Assembly (NCBI GenBank): GCA_905221605.1
Contig: CAJNDS010002777.1
Coordinates: 2,501-66,500 of the forward strand
Length of the DNA: 64,000 nt
Reading direction: 5' to 3'
DNA from: Symbiodinium natans
Lineage: Eukaryota; Sar; Dinophyceae; Suessiales; Symbiodiniaceae
Position 1 is the first letter of the stretch; each line of letters starts with the position of its first letter. The translations under genes and the position numbers were made by a program. The notes beneath the pieces are model-generated. The model made no database searches, had not been told where the DNA came from, and saw only the letters and a program-made list of their open reading frames with translations. This document shows, in pieces, positions 29,412 through 40,664 of the stretch.

Positions 29412-30611
29412 GTTCCCTAAAGGAGGCTCCCTCCTTTAAGGGTCATAGGAGGTAGGGTTGAGGGTTTAGGGTTTAGGGTTTAGGGTTTAGGGTTTAGGGT
29501 TTAGGGTTTAGGGTTTAGGGTTTAGGGCTTAGGGTTTAGCGTTTAGGGTTTAGGGTCGAGGGTTTGGGGTTCATGGTGGGGATAGCAGGAATGAAGACCG
29601 CCCTTCACGACATCGTACGGCACCTTAGAGAAAGAACCCCCCCCCCAAAAGGGATTCCGAATTCAGAGAACCGCAGCCCGATAACCTTTAAACTGTAAAC
29701 CCAGATTAGGGTTTAGGGTTTAGGGTTTAGGGTTTAGGGTTTAGGGTTTAGGGTTTGCAGGAGCAGCCCCCAATCTGGGACTCCTAAGTTAGGGATGTTT
29801 GGGCCATCTGAGAGGTCGCCAGAAGCCGTCGCGAGTGTTAACGCGGACATGCGGAGAAAGAAAGTCCACCCTAAACCCTAAGCCCTAACCCCTAAAGCCT
29901 AAAGCCTAAACCCCAGACCCTAGACCCTAAACCCTAAACCCTAAACCCTAAACCCCAAACCCTAAACCCTAAACCCTTGGGGACTTCGTGTTTCTTGCCC
30001 TTATGGGGGGTTTAAGATGATCCTATGCCAGATGTCTTTTCAGAAGGTGTAGGGTTTGGGGTTTAGGGTTTAGGGTTTAGGGTTCAGCCGAGCTAACATG
30101 GACAGTGACAACCAAGCTTGCTGTGGTAGGGCTGTGTACCAGCGTGGCTGTCCCGGTACCGATCTATGTGCGTGTTGCTCGCTGCTGCTTGGGTTTAGGG
30201 TTTAGGGTTTAGGGTTTAGGGTTTAGGGGTTAGGGGTTAGGGGTTCGGGGTTAGGGTTTAGGGTTTAGGGTTTCGGTTTTGCGAAGCATTGCTGATCTCC
30301 CTCAATCTCAATCTGACTCTGGCGCTCTGGCTCGTGATTGCACGTCGTCATCGCGAACCTGTGAAAATCACGCTGTGACTAGGACCGAGAGTGGGCCCTA
30401 ATTCCCTGTTTTTGAATGGGGTTAGGTGCCCTTACAAACCCCTTAAAGCAAAATGTCATGCTAAGCCCAAAACCCGGAAAGCCAATCCTAAACCCCCAGA
30501 GTCCACCTCCCTGAGCCTTAAACCCTAAACCCTAAACCCTAGACCCTAAACCCTAGACCCTAAACCCTAAACCCTAAACCCTAAACCCCAAACCCTAATC
30601 CCCAAACCCAG

Positions 30612-30655
30612 GCCCAAGCCTCGAAGTGCCTGGAACCACGCCTGGGAGCACAGCG
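30612..30655 (+). CDS. putative small exon AQASKCLEPRLGAQ
   Basis: Open between AACCCAG and a TTTAGGG tract, with CCCTAAA/CCCCAAA upstream. The exon edge CG|GGTTTAG is approximate. Function unknown. Confidence 0.35.
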
Positions 30656-31651
30656 GGTTTAGGGTTTAGGGTTTGGGGTTTAGGGTTTGGGGTTTGGGGT
30701 TTAGGGTTTAGGGTTTAGGGTTAGGATTTAGGGTTTAGGGTTTGGGGTTTGGGGTTTGGGTTTTAGGGTTTGGGATTTGGGGGTTAGGGTTGGGGGTTTA
30801 GGGTTTGGGGTTTAGGGGTTGGGGTTTCGGGTGTAGGGTTTGGGGTTTGGGGGTCTGTTGGAGGGTCTTAGCGCTTCTGCCTGTGCTTTTAGACTTTTGG
30901 GCTCAGGGTTTGTTTTTTTGGTTAAAAGGCTTTTAGAGGTTTGGCGGTTTAGGGTTTTTGGGTGTGTATACACGAATGTGTACATAAATGCGCAAGTGTC
31001 TATAAACACCGAGACTTGCAGGGCTTGTATGCATAGGGCTGATGGCGGGAAGTCGCGGAGGGTTCCAGCTTGAAAGGGTTCCGGAGCCTGGGGCTTCATG
31101 TAGGGCCAATGTAGGGCTTAGGGTGTATAGGTTTAGGGTTTCGGGTTTAGGGTTTAGGGTTTAGGGTTTGCAGTTTAGGGCTTAGGGTTTAGGGTTATGT
31201 AGGGCTTAGGGCTTGTTTGGAGCGAAGGCTCCAAGCCCAAACCAAAATCCCAAAGCCTAAACCCCAAACCAACCCCAAACCCTAATGTCCCGCGAGAATC
31301 TTGTCTGCCCAACGCTCCCCCCAAACACCATCCCAAGGATAGGGTTTGGAGTTTAGGGTTGAGGGTTTGAAGTTTATTTCGGGTTTGGGGTTTAGGGTTT
31401 AGGGTTTAGGGTTTAGGAGGTGGGGTGGGGTGCCTTCTGTGTCCTGCTCGGATCCAGGGGTTAAGGGTCTTGGGTTTGGGGTGCAAGGGTTTAGGGTTTG
31501 GAGTTTAGGGTTTAGGGTTTGAAGTTTATTTAGGGTTTGGGGTTTAGGGTTTAGGGTTTAGGGTTTAGGGTTTAGGGTTTAGGGTTTAGGGTGATTAGGG
31601 CCTGAAGGGCTTGAGACTTCCGGGGTTTCCCGTGGCCTCTGCCTCCTCCAG

Positions 31652-31697
31652 GCTCCCCCCCCTGGGCGCCAAGCTACGTCCGGGGGCCTCGTTCTGG
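31652..31697 (+). CDS. putative small exon APPPGRQATSGGLVL
   Basis: It has a pyrimidine-rich acceptor (CCTCTGCCTCCTCCAG) and the donor G|GTTTAGGG, supplied by the following telomere-like tract. Function unknown. Confidence 0.45.
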
Positions 31698-31839
31698 GTT
31701 TAGGGTTTAGGGTTTAGGGTTCAGGGTCTGAGGGTTTAGGGTTCAGGTTAGAGTGTTAGGGTTTAGGGTGTTAGGGTTTAGGGTTTTCGGGTTTTAGGGT
31801 TTAGGGTTTCGGGATTTTGGGTGGTCATCCCCGAACCTG

Positions 31840-32500
31840 GGACTGTACTTACAGTTTAGTAGCAACCACCCCTTGATTCGTAGAACTTCATAAAGGCCGG
31901 TGGCTTCTTTATCTGTTTACCCTTATGCCTTAAGGGCATATAGCCCCTAGATACCCTAATAAGAACCTTCCACAAAACAGAAACCCTACTTAAAGAGACC
32001 ACCAACCAATATAAGGCAGAACCCATAAGAACTGTAGGTGAAGAGGGACTCAGGAACTCTCTAAGCATTAGAGAACGAACCGGAGCTCCAGTAGATTATC
32101 AGATGTTATGCTACAGGGCCGTCTTTTGTTGCGGGGGGCGGGCTAAAGTCCGCCCCCTGATTTTGGGGGGCAGATTGGGTTTGACACGCATGAAACCCTA
32201 AACCCCAGACCCTGAACCTAAACCATAACCCTAAACTCTAGCCCTAAACCCTGACTGGGCTCAAACGCTCTTGTCTTGACCTTCCAGTTGGTATCTTGTA
32301 TGGTTCACTGTCAGCAAGAAGGATCAGATATCCTATAGCCTCAACTGTTCACCCTGGAACATGGGCTTGCGCAGGGATTGATTCCAGCACCTACAGTAGT
32401 GAGGGCAGGCTTTCTTGAGACCTCATACTCTGCGTGGGGGCCCGCATAGGTTGAAACCCTGAAAGCCAGCCCCGTGTCTGCAAGGTGGGCTAGGCTCCCC
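31840..32500. other. unique island without a supported exon
   Basis: Mostly non-repetitive. An open frame on the - strand at 31856-32068 has no splice context or motif. The first part (TGTACTTACAGTTTAGTAGCAACC) vaguely resembles family A but is not a clear copy. Confidence 0.35.
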
Positions 32501-32523
32501 CACATAGGCCTGCAAGAGTTTAG

Positions 32524-32653
32524 GGTTTAGGGTTAGGGTTTAGGGTTTAGGGTTTAGGGTTTAGGGTTTAGGGTTTAGGGTTTAGGGTTTAGGGTTTAGG
32601 GTTTAGGGTTTGGGGTTTAGGGTTTAGGATTTAGGGTTTAGGGTTTAGGGTTG
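32524..32653 (+). repeat. TTTAGGG array, about 18 units
   Basis: Near-perfect heptamers with single TTTGGGG and TTTAGGA variants. Confidence 0.95.
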
Positions 32654-32983
32654 AGTCCTTGAACCAGCAGCAAAGCTCTGCACGTAGGATCTGAGGCCGC
32701 AAGCCCATCACGCAACGGCCCGAACCCCAAAGGTACTGGCTACAACGTCCCTTAACCCTAAACCCTAAACCCTAAACCCTAAACCCTAAACCCTAAACCC
32801 GAAACCCTAAAGCCCCCAACCCCTACGCAGGAAGCCCGAAACCCCGCACACCTGAATCACGCGAAGCCTGAACCCGACACCCTAAACCTTAGACCCTATA
32901 AACCCTAAACCCTGAACCCTAAACCCTAAACCCTAAACCCTAAATCCTGCGGCCCTGAAAAACCACCTATCTGCACTCCTTAG

Positions 32984-33041
32984 GCCAGCGTTTTCCAGCG
33001 TCGAAGCACTCTTCCAGCAAAAGTCGGGGCCTTAGGGGAGG
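32984..33041 (+). CDS. putative exon ASVFQRRSTLPAKVGALGE
   Basis: Nineteen codons from CTCCTTAG to G|GTTTAGGG. CCCTAAA precedes and TTTAGGG follows it, as for most exons here. Function unknown. Confidence 0.45.
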
Positions 33042-33559
33042 GTTTAGGGTTTAGGGTTTAGGGGTTTAGGGTTTAAGGTTTAGGGTTAGGGTTTAGGGTT
33101 TAGGGTTTAGGGTTTAAGGTTTAGGGTTTAGGGTTTCCTCAGTTTGCGACCGCACAGAGTCAGTTTCGGCTGGAGCGAGGCAGCTACCAAGTAGGTATGC
33201 ATGCATGTATGCACACTCGTGTATGCATGCGTGTACATATCTAATGGATATATGAAACCCCTATTGCAAAAGGGGGTGCTTTGCTCCCGCAACTGCAAGG
33301 AAGTGCTCAGGAAAAGAAAGTTCTCCCCAGCACCAACCCTTATCCCTAAACTGGCCCTAAACCCTACACCCGAAACCCTAAACCCGAAACCCTAAACCTA
33401 AACCCTAAACCCTAAACCCTAAACCCTCAACCCTATGTTGTCTCGGGCCGTTCTGCTTGCTATCCAAAGGGGTTTGGGTAGCTACATCCACTCTCGTTTT
33501 GTTCGTACCGGATGTGGCTTTGACTTGACTGCAGTCCCAGCAGGAGCCCCAAACCCCTA

Positions 33560-33890
33560 CTAAACCCCTAAACCCCTAAACCCCTAAACCCCTAAACCCC
33601 TAAACCCCTAAACCCCTAAACCCCTAAACCCCTAAACCCCTAAACCCCTAAACCCCTAAACCCCTAAACCCCCTAAAAACCCCTAAACCCCTAAACCCCT
33701 AAACCCAAAACCCAAAACCCCTAAACCCCTAAACCCTAAACCCCTAAACCCTAACCCCTAAACCCCTAAACCCCGAAACCCCGAAACCCCTAAACCCCTA
33801 AACCCCTAAACCCCTAAACCCCTAACCCCCTAAGCCCCCTAAACCCCTAAACCCCTAAGCCCTAAAACCCCCTAAACCCTAAGCCCCGAA
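33560..33890 (+). repeat. CCCCTAAA octamer array
   Basis: Over 30 copies of CCCCTAAA with a few CCCTAAA, CCCCGAAA and CCCCCTAAA variants. It precedes the exon at 33911. Confidence 0.95.
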
Positions 33891-33910
33891 CGGACTCCTA
33901 AACCCGACAG

Positions 33911-34011
33911 CGCTTTCGACCGGCGCCCCTGCTGCCGCCAGCCGCCTGCAGGTACAGCGACGGCGCCCCTCCAGAGCCAATCAACGGCAATGTGCTTTCC
34001 GGCTGCAGTGG
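33911..34011 (+). CDS. putative exon, Pro-rich then Asn/Gly-rich
   Basis: It is open for 33 codons plus two bases: RFRPAPLLPPAACRYSDGAP then PEPINGNVLSGCS. Acceptor CGACAG, donor GG|GTTTCGGG. An internal CTGCAG|GTACAG could alternatively mark an intron edge. Function unknown. Confidence 0.5.
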
Positions 34012-34336
34012 GTTTCGGGTTTAGGATTTTGGGTTTAGGGTTTCGGGATTAGGGTTTAGGGTTTAGGTTTTCGGGTTTTTCGGTTTGCTGGGATTCCTCA
34101 TGGGATTTCGTGGACTATGATGGGACCAGGGATGGTCCCAGGCTGACACTCAATCCCCGACCGTGTCCCCTTGTTGTTTTGGCTCACGGCAAAAATCTCT
34201 GCTTTACACATTTCGCTCTGCAACATTCCCATGCCGATGACCCTTGCCCCCCCCCCCCTCCCCCCTCTTAAACCCTAAACCCTAAACCCCAAACCCCGAA
34301 CCCTAAACCCTAAACCCTAAATCGAGTCATGCCAAG

Positions 34337-34424
34337 GCCATCCGACCTCCACCAAAAGTGGGCAGATGTGCGCATGGCCCTCAGCGACGGGAGTCAGGGA
34401 GCCGGGTCGTTTCGACCGCAGCTT
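34337..34424 (+). CDS. putative exon SDLHQKWADVRMALSDGSQG
   Basis: After GCCAAG one frame reads PSDLHQKWADVRMALSDGSQ then GAGSFRPQLI, ending near TTATAG at a TTTAGGG tract. A second frame (AIRPPPKVGRCAHG) is also open, so frame choice rests on composition. Function unknown. Confidence 0.4.
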
Positions 34425-34659
34425 ATAGGATTTAGGGTTTAGGGTTTAGGGTTTCGGGAGTTTCTGAGTCTTATAGGAGGCTCGAAGGCATTGTATAAAC
34501 CCCATGATGCAGGAAGGGCACCCCTTTCTTAGACTTCAGTGGGCAACCTGGATCATCAAAATCCACCCACCCGTGGCTGTCCTTTATCGGAATCCAACAC
34601 AACCCCAATCCCTACCCTGAACCCTAAAGCCGGGAACCTGAACCCTGAACCCTGAACCC

Positions 34660-34790
34660 ACCCTAAACCCTAAACCCTAAACCCTAAACCCTAAACCCTA
34701 AACCCTAAACCCTAAACCCTAAACCCTAAACCCTAAACCCTAAACCCTAAACCCTAAACCCTAAATCTTAAACCCTAAACCCGCAACCCT
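34660..34790 (+). repeat. CCCTAAA array, about 17 units
   Basis: Pure array. A second CCCTAAA block covers 34922-35130, with CCCTAAT and CCCTGAA variants. Confidence 0.95.
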
Positions 34791-35478
34791 AAACCCTAAA
34801 GCCTGAGCCCTGCATACCTGAACGATACTCGCTCTAAACCCTATTCCCTAGAAGAACTCTCATCCTAATCCCTAATTCTTGCTTGGGGGTTAGAAGTACC
34901 CTGAACCTCCAAGTAGAGCAACCCTAAACCCTAAACCCTAAACCCTAAACGCTAATCCCTAATCCCTAAACCCTAAACCCTAAACCCTAAACCCTAAACC
35001 CTAAACCCTAAACCCTGAACCCTGAACCCTAAACCTAAACCCTAAACCCTAAACCCTAAACCCTAAACCCTAAACCCTAAACCCTAAACCCTAAACCCTA
35101 AACCCTGAACCCGAAACCCTAAACCCCAATCGCAGCTCTCTGGAGCCTGCAGGCCTCCTACTTGATTCCGAGCCGAACCCCAACTGGTCCACACCCCGAC
35201 GCGAGGACCCAGGTGCCCCAGAAAGTTTTTTTGTCTTTTTTCTTGGGTTTAGGGTTTTGGGTTTGGGGTTTGGGGTTTAGGGTTTTGGGTTTAGGGCTTG
35301 GGGGTTGGGGTTTGGGGTTAGGGGTCTCGGGTTTAGGGTTTAGGATCTCCGAAGGCCCTTGTAAGGTTGTTCGTAGAGGCTTCTGAGTGTGTTTGTGAGG
35401 GTCTTGTCAAGGAGTCAAATGTTTTCAGCAGACATTCTCTACGGGTTGATGAGGCCATTGGCGCCTTTCTGAGCTCTA

Positions 35479-35615
35479 CTTGGAGGTTCATGCTACCTAT
35501 GAACCGATTATAACTGTACTTGAAGCCCACTTGTAAGCCCCTTAAGTGCCCTAATATGGTGATGATTGGGTTATACTACACACAGTTATTCTTGGGTTTA
35601 TCAGTACCCTGAACC
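35479..35615. mobile_element. MITE-like element, family A copy 2
   Basis: It starts CTTGGAGGTTCATGCTACCTATGAACC, contains TAACTGTACTT and CCCCTTAAGTGCCCTAATATGG (the family A centre in the opposite orientation), and ends in a degenerate right arm (CAGTTATTCTTGGGTTTATCAGTACCCTGAACC). Diverged copy. Confidence 0.6.
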
Positions 35616-36057
35616 GCCCTAAACCAGCAAGCGCCCAAGGCGAGGCAAATGCTTTTTGGGGTTTACTTGAGGGTACGTGGTTTTGACAGGGGTTTTTCGT
35701 AGGGTAACTCTGGCTAGAACTGCTTTGTCAATCTTGCTGGTACTGGCAACCTTACGTATATCTACCCATGAACCTTCAAGCAGGGTTGACACGGTACAGA
35801 GTGTTTTTCCATATACGCCAAAGCCCCCTGCACCTCTATGCTGAACCCCCCCCTGGGCACAGCTGGATCTTGCAACCTTCCTGAAGTTCCGGGTACCCGA
35901 ACCCCTAAGCCCTAAACCCTAACCCCCCATTGCTAAAGGCTCTAAAACACAAAGCCTCAGTGCCTTCAGCTCACACAAAACCCTGAAGTCCTAAACCCTA
36001 AACCCGAACTCCTAGTTCGCAACCGTATGCAGACCTTGCTAGCGGCAGCCATGGACC

Positions 36058-36330
36058 CTTACTCAGACAGTTTCAGTTCGGGTTCCGCGCGGGCACGCTA
36101 CCTTTGTTTGTACTGCGGAGAGCTATGGAGCATGCCAATATGACAGGGCGATCGATCTCCAGCGTGCAACGAGGGGAGAACGATTGTGACACGGATCTAG
36201 TTGAGCTAGTCGTCATTTTTCAGGGAGCATTGGAGTGCGCATTCAGCTTTCACTGCAGACGGTTGCGACCAACCAAAACAACTAACAACAACCTCCGTTC
36301 GCACGCCTCTGCATGGGCGGGTTGCGGCTA
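36058..36330 (+). mobile_element. LINE reverse-transcriptase fragment (RT palm start)
   Basis: The + frame reads QFQFGFRAG...LFVLRRAMEHANM. F-G-F-R-x-G followed by LFxLRRxxEx is the conserved start of the non-LTR retrotransposon RT domain (QxGFRxGRSTxDALFxLRRxIE). The usual RSTxDA between the two parts is shortened to TLP, so the copy is internally deleted. The rest of the open frame has no further RT motif and no catalytic YxDD is present. Remnant, not functional. Confidence 0.65.
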
Positions 36331-36525
36331 AAGGCTTGAGATGAACGTCTTTGTACTTCAGCAAGGCGTATGAAGTGCAGCATGGGTTTAGGGTTTAGGG
36401 TCTTAGGGTCTTAGGGTTTAGGGTTTAGGGTTTAGGGTTTAAGGTTTAGGATTTCGGGTTTAGGGTTTAGACGAACCTGAAGCTCGGAGCCCGGAGCCCT
36501 GGGCAGCAGCATCGCCCGAAGCCAG

Positions 36526-36570
36526 GCCTCGACATCTCCGGGGGGTGGGATGCGCGCTGCGGAACTGCAG
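36526..36570 (+). CDS. putative exon ASTSPGGGMRAAELQ
   Basis: Fifteen codons between AAGCCAG and CAG|GTGCGA (GT donor), phase 0 at both ends. Function unknown. Confidence 0.4.
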
Positions 36571-36749
36571 GTGCGAAGGGGAGGGTGCCAAACCCTGACA
36601 CCCAAATCCTAGGGTTTAGGGTTTGGGGTTTGGGGTTTGGGGTTTAGTGGGTCTTTTTTCAACCCAATGTGCTTCGTCTGATGCCTTACATCAAGCCCTG
36701 AACCCTCAACCCTTAACCCTTAACCCAAACCCTAAACCCTAAACCCCAG

Positions 36750-36840
36750 GAGGTCTGCGCCTGGAATCCCCAAAGCAGGCTCCGCGCGGCCCCGCCCAGC
36801 AACGCGCCCGCGGGTGCAGCCAAGAAGGCATCGCGGACAG
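36750..36840 (+). CDS. putative exon EVCAWNPQSRL...KKASRT
   Basis: Thirty codons plus one base: EVCAWNPQSRLRAAPPSNAP then AGAAKKASRT. Acceptor ACCCCAG. The donor is G|GTTTAGGG, the first base of a pure TTTAGGG array (36841-36892). It is one of the clearest cases where the repeat itself forms the 5' splice site. Ala/Lys-rich end. Function unknown. Confidence 0.55.
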
Positions 36841-37152
36841 GTTTAGGGTTTAGGGTTTAGGGTTTAGGGTTTAGGGTTTAGGGTTTAGGGTTTGGTTTGG
36901 GGTTTAGGTTTAGGGCTTAGGGCTTCGGGTTTAGGGGTTTGTGCTTTCTAGGGACTCTTGAGGTCTTCCTCAACCCTAAACCCTAAACCCTCACAGGCTT
37001 TGGGGGCTTCGGGGGGTAGCGTCCTGAACCGCACAGCTCCTAAGTCTTTGCAAACTCTAAACCCGAAACCCTAAACCCTAAACACTAAACCCTAAACCCT
37101 AAAACCCCAAACCCCAAACCCCAAACCACAAGACTTGAGATCCCGTCTCAAG

Positions 37153-37218
37153 GAGAAGCCCAAGAAGTCCTCCGACGCGCATCCGCCGCGGCCGCGTGGG
37201 CAAGAAGGCACGGCTGAG
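37153..37218 (+). CDS. putative exon with two open frames
   Basis: It lies between a CTCAAG acceptor and GAG|GTATTAG. Frame 1 gives EKPKKSSDAHPPRPRGQEGT then AE, similar in style to the linker exons at 21814, 38468 and 48212. Frame 2, which follows in phase from the exon at 36750-36840, gives EAQEVLRRASAAAAWARRHG and then a stop. Which one is used cannot be decided from sequence alone. Confidence 0.4.
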
Positions 37219-37299
37219 GTATTAGGGTTTAGGGTTTAGGGCTCAGGGTTTAGGGCTTTGGGGTTGGGGGCTTAGGGCTTTAGACTAGAGTTGTTTTGC

Positions 37300-37720
37300 C
37301 GTACATGTTTGAAAAGGAAGCGTTTGGGGTGCTCGTGGAGCTTTATCATGTGGTGGGTTATTCGATTATTGAACTATTCGATTATTGAATGGTTAGACCA
37401 CTATGGTGTTACATTACGATATTTCGATATTATGAGATTCTGAGATTATGAGATTATGAGATTTTGAGATTATGATATGTATGATGTTATGAGGTTAAAG
37501 TGTTGTTATGACATATTGATATGAGGGTATTCTGATATCAAAGTATAATGATGTGAAGATAGTCAGATATTGTGATATTAAAGTTCTTATGGTAGTTTGA
37601 TATTCAGATATTTTGACACTAAGGTATCATGATATCAAGAAATTTTGATATTTGACACTATGACATTATGATTAGCTTTATTGTATATTAATATGTTTTC
37701 ATACTTTGATACTAAACCCT
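37300..37720. repeat. AT-rich degenerate short-period repeat (GATATTATGA-like)
   Basis: About 400 bp of words such as GAGATTATGAGATTATGAGATTTTGAGATTATGA, plus a 17 bp near-perfect repeat TATTCGATTATTGAA at about 37366-37398. It contrasts sharply with the GC-rich surroundings. Non-coding. Confidence 0.7.
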
Positions 37721-37825
37721 AAACCCTAAACCCCAAACCCCAAACCCCAAACCCCAAACCCCAAACCCTAAACCCTAAACCCTAAACCCTAAACCCTAAA
37801 CCCCAAACTCTGTCACACTCGGGAG

Positions 37826-37879
37826 GCCCCGCCGCACCCTGCGCGGGTGCAGGCAGAGGAGCTCATGGAGCCCCTGGAG
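37826..37879 (+). CDS. putative exon APPHPARVQAEELMEPLE
   Basis: It follows CGGGAG. Eighteen codons to GAG|GATTGG (GA donor), or slightly longer (DWG) to a GTTTAGG. CCCTAAA/CCCCAAA upstream and TTTAGGG downstream. Function unknown. Confidence 0.45.
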
Positions 37880-38467
37880 GATTGGGGTTTAGGGTTTAGG
37901 GTTTGGGGTTTAGGGTTTAGGTTTTAGGGTTTAGAGGTTAGGGTTTTGGGTTTAGGGTTTGGGGTTTGAGGTTTAGGGTTTAGTGTTTAGGGTTTGGGGT
38001 TTGGGGTTTGGGGTTTAGGGTTTAGGGTTTGGGGTTTGGGGTTTGGGGTTTTGGGTTTAGAGTTGAGGGTTTGGGGTTTAGGGTTTAGGTGCTAAACCCT
38101 CAACACCATCAACTCTAAATGCCCAAAGATCCCTAAGCTCCCCCCAAGCCCCAAGAAAACTGTTAAAACATACCCTGCGCCAAAGCTTCAACAAACCTAA
38201 CTCTAAGTCCTCGGCCTAGTCTAAGGGTAGACTTGCATGGCTTTGTCGTTTAAGTTCTACACCCCCCCCCCCCCCACAAACTTCGGGGATTAGGTTTAAG
38301 GTTTTAAGGTTCAGGTTTAAGGTTTAGGGCTTAGGGGTTAGGGTTTAGTTTTTGGGGTAGGGCCCTACAGCGTGGCCTTAAAGTGTTTAGGGGTTTAGGG
38401 TTTAAGGTTTAGGGTGTAAGGTCTTCAGGGTCGACGTGCGAATTGTGTGCCCGAAAGCCGCGGCAAG

Positions 38468-38508
38468 GAGCCGGAGGAGGACCGCCCAGTGTCGTCGAGG
38501 GGGTCCAG
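38468..38508 (+). CDS. putative linker-type exon EPEEDRPVSSRGS
   Basis: It follows GGCAAG and ends AG|GCCCGT (GC donor). The acidic/Ser/Arg composition and the GAG start after an AAG/CAG acceptor resemble the exons at 37153 and 48212. Another frame from 38429 (VDVRIVCPKAAARS) is also open. Confidence 0.35.
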
Positions 38509-38719
38509 GCCCGTGCTAAGCCCTAAAGCCCTAAACCCTAAACCCTAAACCCCAAACCCTAAACCCTAAACCCTAAACCCTAAACCCCAAACCCTTGGGG
38601 AACTATCCCTACATCGCCATTCTTGTGAGGGTAGCTACAAGTTCAACCGTGGTGCCAAGATGCCAAGGTTTGGGCTTCAGGGGGGTTTGGGGGTTTAGAG
38701 GTTCAGTACAGTAGGGGTT

Positions 38720-38900
38720 TAAGGTTTAGTTGGGGTTTTGGGGTTTTTGGGGTGTTTGGGTTTGGGGGTTTTGGGGTTTTTGGGGTTTTTGGGGTTTAGG
38801 GGTTTTGGGGTTTTGGGGTTTTGGGTTTTTGGGTTTTTTGGGGTTTTGGGGTTTTGGGGTTTTGGGGTTTTGGGATTTAGAGGTTTAGGAGTTTTGGGTT
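38720..38900 (+). repeat. GGGGTTTT / GGGTTTTT array
   Basis: About 19 units of TTTTGGGG and TTTTTGGGG type, the repeat type known from Oxytricha/Euplotes ciliate telomeres, inside an intron. The GFLGFLGF and PKPPKNP open frames are repeat read-through. Confidence 0.9.
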
Positions 38901-39119
38901 TAGGGTGCATCATCACTGAGGGCTTATCATCCTCCAAGAGTTTATCGCCCTTGGGGTTTGGGGGTTTAGGGTTTAGGGTTTGGGGTTTGGGGTTTAGGTT
39001 TTAGGGTTGAGGGTCATCATTGGTTCTGGTAGCAGCATCGTCGATACTGGCATTTTGCCCCTCAGCCCTCGCGACCTCAGCGAGGCAAGGGAGGCCGCAT
39101 CAAAGCCACACATGAAGGA

Positions 39120-39225
39120 CTCAAGGACATAACAAAAATGAGAATACCAAGCAACAAAAATAATCATAATAACAATGAGAATAAGAATAGTAAGAATAAA
39201 AACAATAATAATCTGAGATCCCACA
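39120..39225. repeat. AT-rich AATAATGAGAATAAG low-complexity stretch
   Basis: Short AAT/AAG/ATA words within an otherwise unique island (39010-39350). An open frame on the - strand spans it but has no supporting motif. Confidence 0.45.
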
Positions 39226-39520
39226 TGTGGCAGTTGACGGAGAAGATGGCGCACTTCATGCCTGGCAGCTGTGGTCCCTTTATGTGAGTCAGCCTCCGCC
39301 AAGATTCCGGTTCGATCACCCCCGCTCCCCCCCCTCAACATCCCTCCCCCCACCCTAAACCCTAATTAAACCCTAAACCCTAAACCCTAAACCCTAAATC
39401 CTAAGCCCTAAACCCTAAACCCTAAACCCTAAACCCTAAACCCTGAACCCTGAACCCTGAACCCTGAACCCTAAACCCTAAACCCTAAACCCTAAGCCCG
39501 TAAAGAGAAGCCGACGTCAG

Positions 39521-39581
39521 GTCTCGGGGCTCTCCGTCTCCAGAAGGGCGGCGGCCGCCCTCGGCCAAGCTCCTTGTCCTG
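39521..39581 (+). CDS. putative exon VSGLSVSRRAAAALGQAPCP
   Basis: Twenty codons plus one base between GACGTCAG and G|GTGTTG. It is flanked by CCCTAAA upstream and TTTAGGG downstream. Function unknown. Confidence 0.45.
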
Positions 39582-40000
39582 GTGTTGGGGTTTAGGGTTT
39601 AGGGTTTAGGGTTTAGGGTTCAGGGTTTAGGGTTTAGGGTTTAGGGTTCAGGGTTTCAGGGTTTCAGGGTTTCAGGGTTTAGGGTTTAGGGTTTAGGGTT
39701 TAGGGTTTAGGGTTTAGGGTTTAGGATTAAGAGCACCTTCGAGGTATCTTTCTTAACCAAGTTCGTCTATGGTAGCCTGACAAACCTCCGAAACCTCCAA
39801 AACCCTACTCTACGCCCTCACCCTGCATTCCTCAATCTCAGGTGAACCCCCCCCCCTCCCCTCCTCCTGTCCCCCCACCCACAAAAAAAAGAATCAACCT
39901 AGATCCTAAACCCTAAACCACAAACCCCAAACCCTAAGCCCCCAACCCTCACCCCTAAACCTGAACCCTCCCCACCCCCCCTCAAACAAAGCAGTTTTAG

Positions 40001-40043
40001 GTGCCCGGTCTGCCGCGCCCTACAGCCGCCCTGGGCGGCGGAG
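40001..40043 (+). CDS. putative small GC-rich exon
   Basis: It follows TTTTAG and is open to G|GCGTTT. Frame 1 reads VPGLPRPTAALGGG. Frame 2 reads CPVCRALQPPWAAEAF, where CPVC recalls a zinc/RING-type pair, but a single CxxC in one short exon is not enough. Confidence 0.3.
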
Positions 40044-40384
40044 GCGTTTCGGGATTTAGGGTTTAGGGTTTAGGGTTTCGGGTTTAGGGTTTAGGGTTTA
40101 GGTTTAGGGGCCTGCCAGCACGGATCCTGGCCTAGGGTTTAGGATGTAGGGTTTGTGGCCAGTTTGGGGTTGTGCACTTTCAAGGTTCGGGGATCTGGGG
40201 CTGGGGTTGGGATTTGTGGTTTAGTACTTGGAAGCTCTTTTGGCTTAGTAAATCTACTCACCTTGCTAACCCTACTTGCTAAGTCAAAAGGGCTTCCAAG
40301 TAGGGTTTGGGCTTGAGGTAGTGCTTTTTTTGTTCAGGGCGATGGTGGTTCAACTGCAACCCTTGGCCACCCTAAACCCGAAAC

Positions 40385-40470
40385 CTCAAACCCCAAACCC
40401 CAACCCCAAACCCCAAACCCCAAACCCCAAACCCCAAACCCCAAACCCCAAACCCCAAACCCTAAACCCT
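40385..40470 (+). repeat. CCCCAAA array
   Basis: About 11 CCCCAAA heptamers. The QTPNPKP open frame is repeat read-through. Confidence 0.9.
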
Positions 40471-40569
40471 AAACCCGAACCTTTTGACTGTGGAGTCCTC
40501 AACTTCAAAGATGGCCGTGTCCGATGACTCCAAGCTCGGACTCCAGAACCCCAGAGAACATGGATATAG

Positions 40570-40664
40570 AGGTCGGAATATTTACGAATAGTATGCCCCT
40601 AGTGGTCCTTTGTAATTATACATAATGACCCCCCCCCAAACCCTACTCTAACTAGAATAAGCCC
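40570..40664. mobile_element. short dispersed element, family D copy 2
   Basis: Order of motifs as in 11761-11870: GAGGTCGGAATATTTACGAA, then GGTCCTTTG, an AT-rich middle, and CCCTACTCTAACTAGAATAAGCCC. Confidence 0.6.

Noticed and set aside
31856-32068. 70-codon open frame on the - strand
   Set aside because: No motif, no splice context, opposite to every supported exon.
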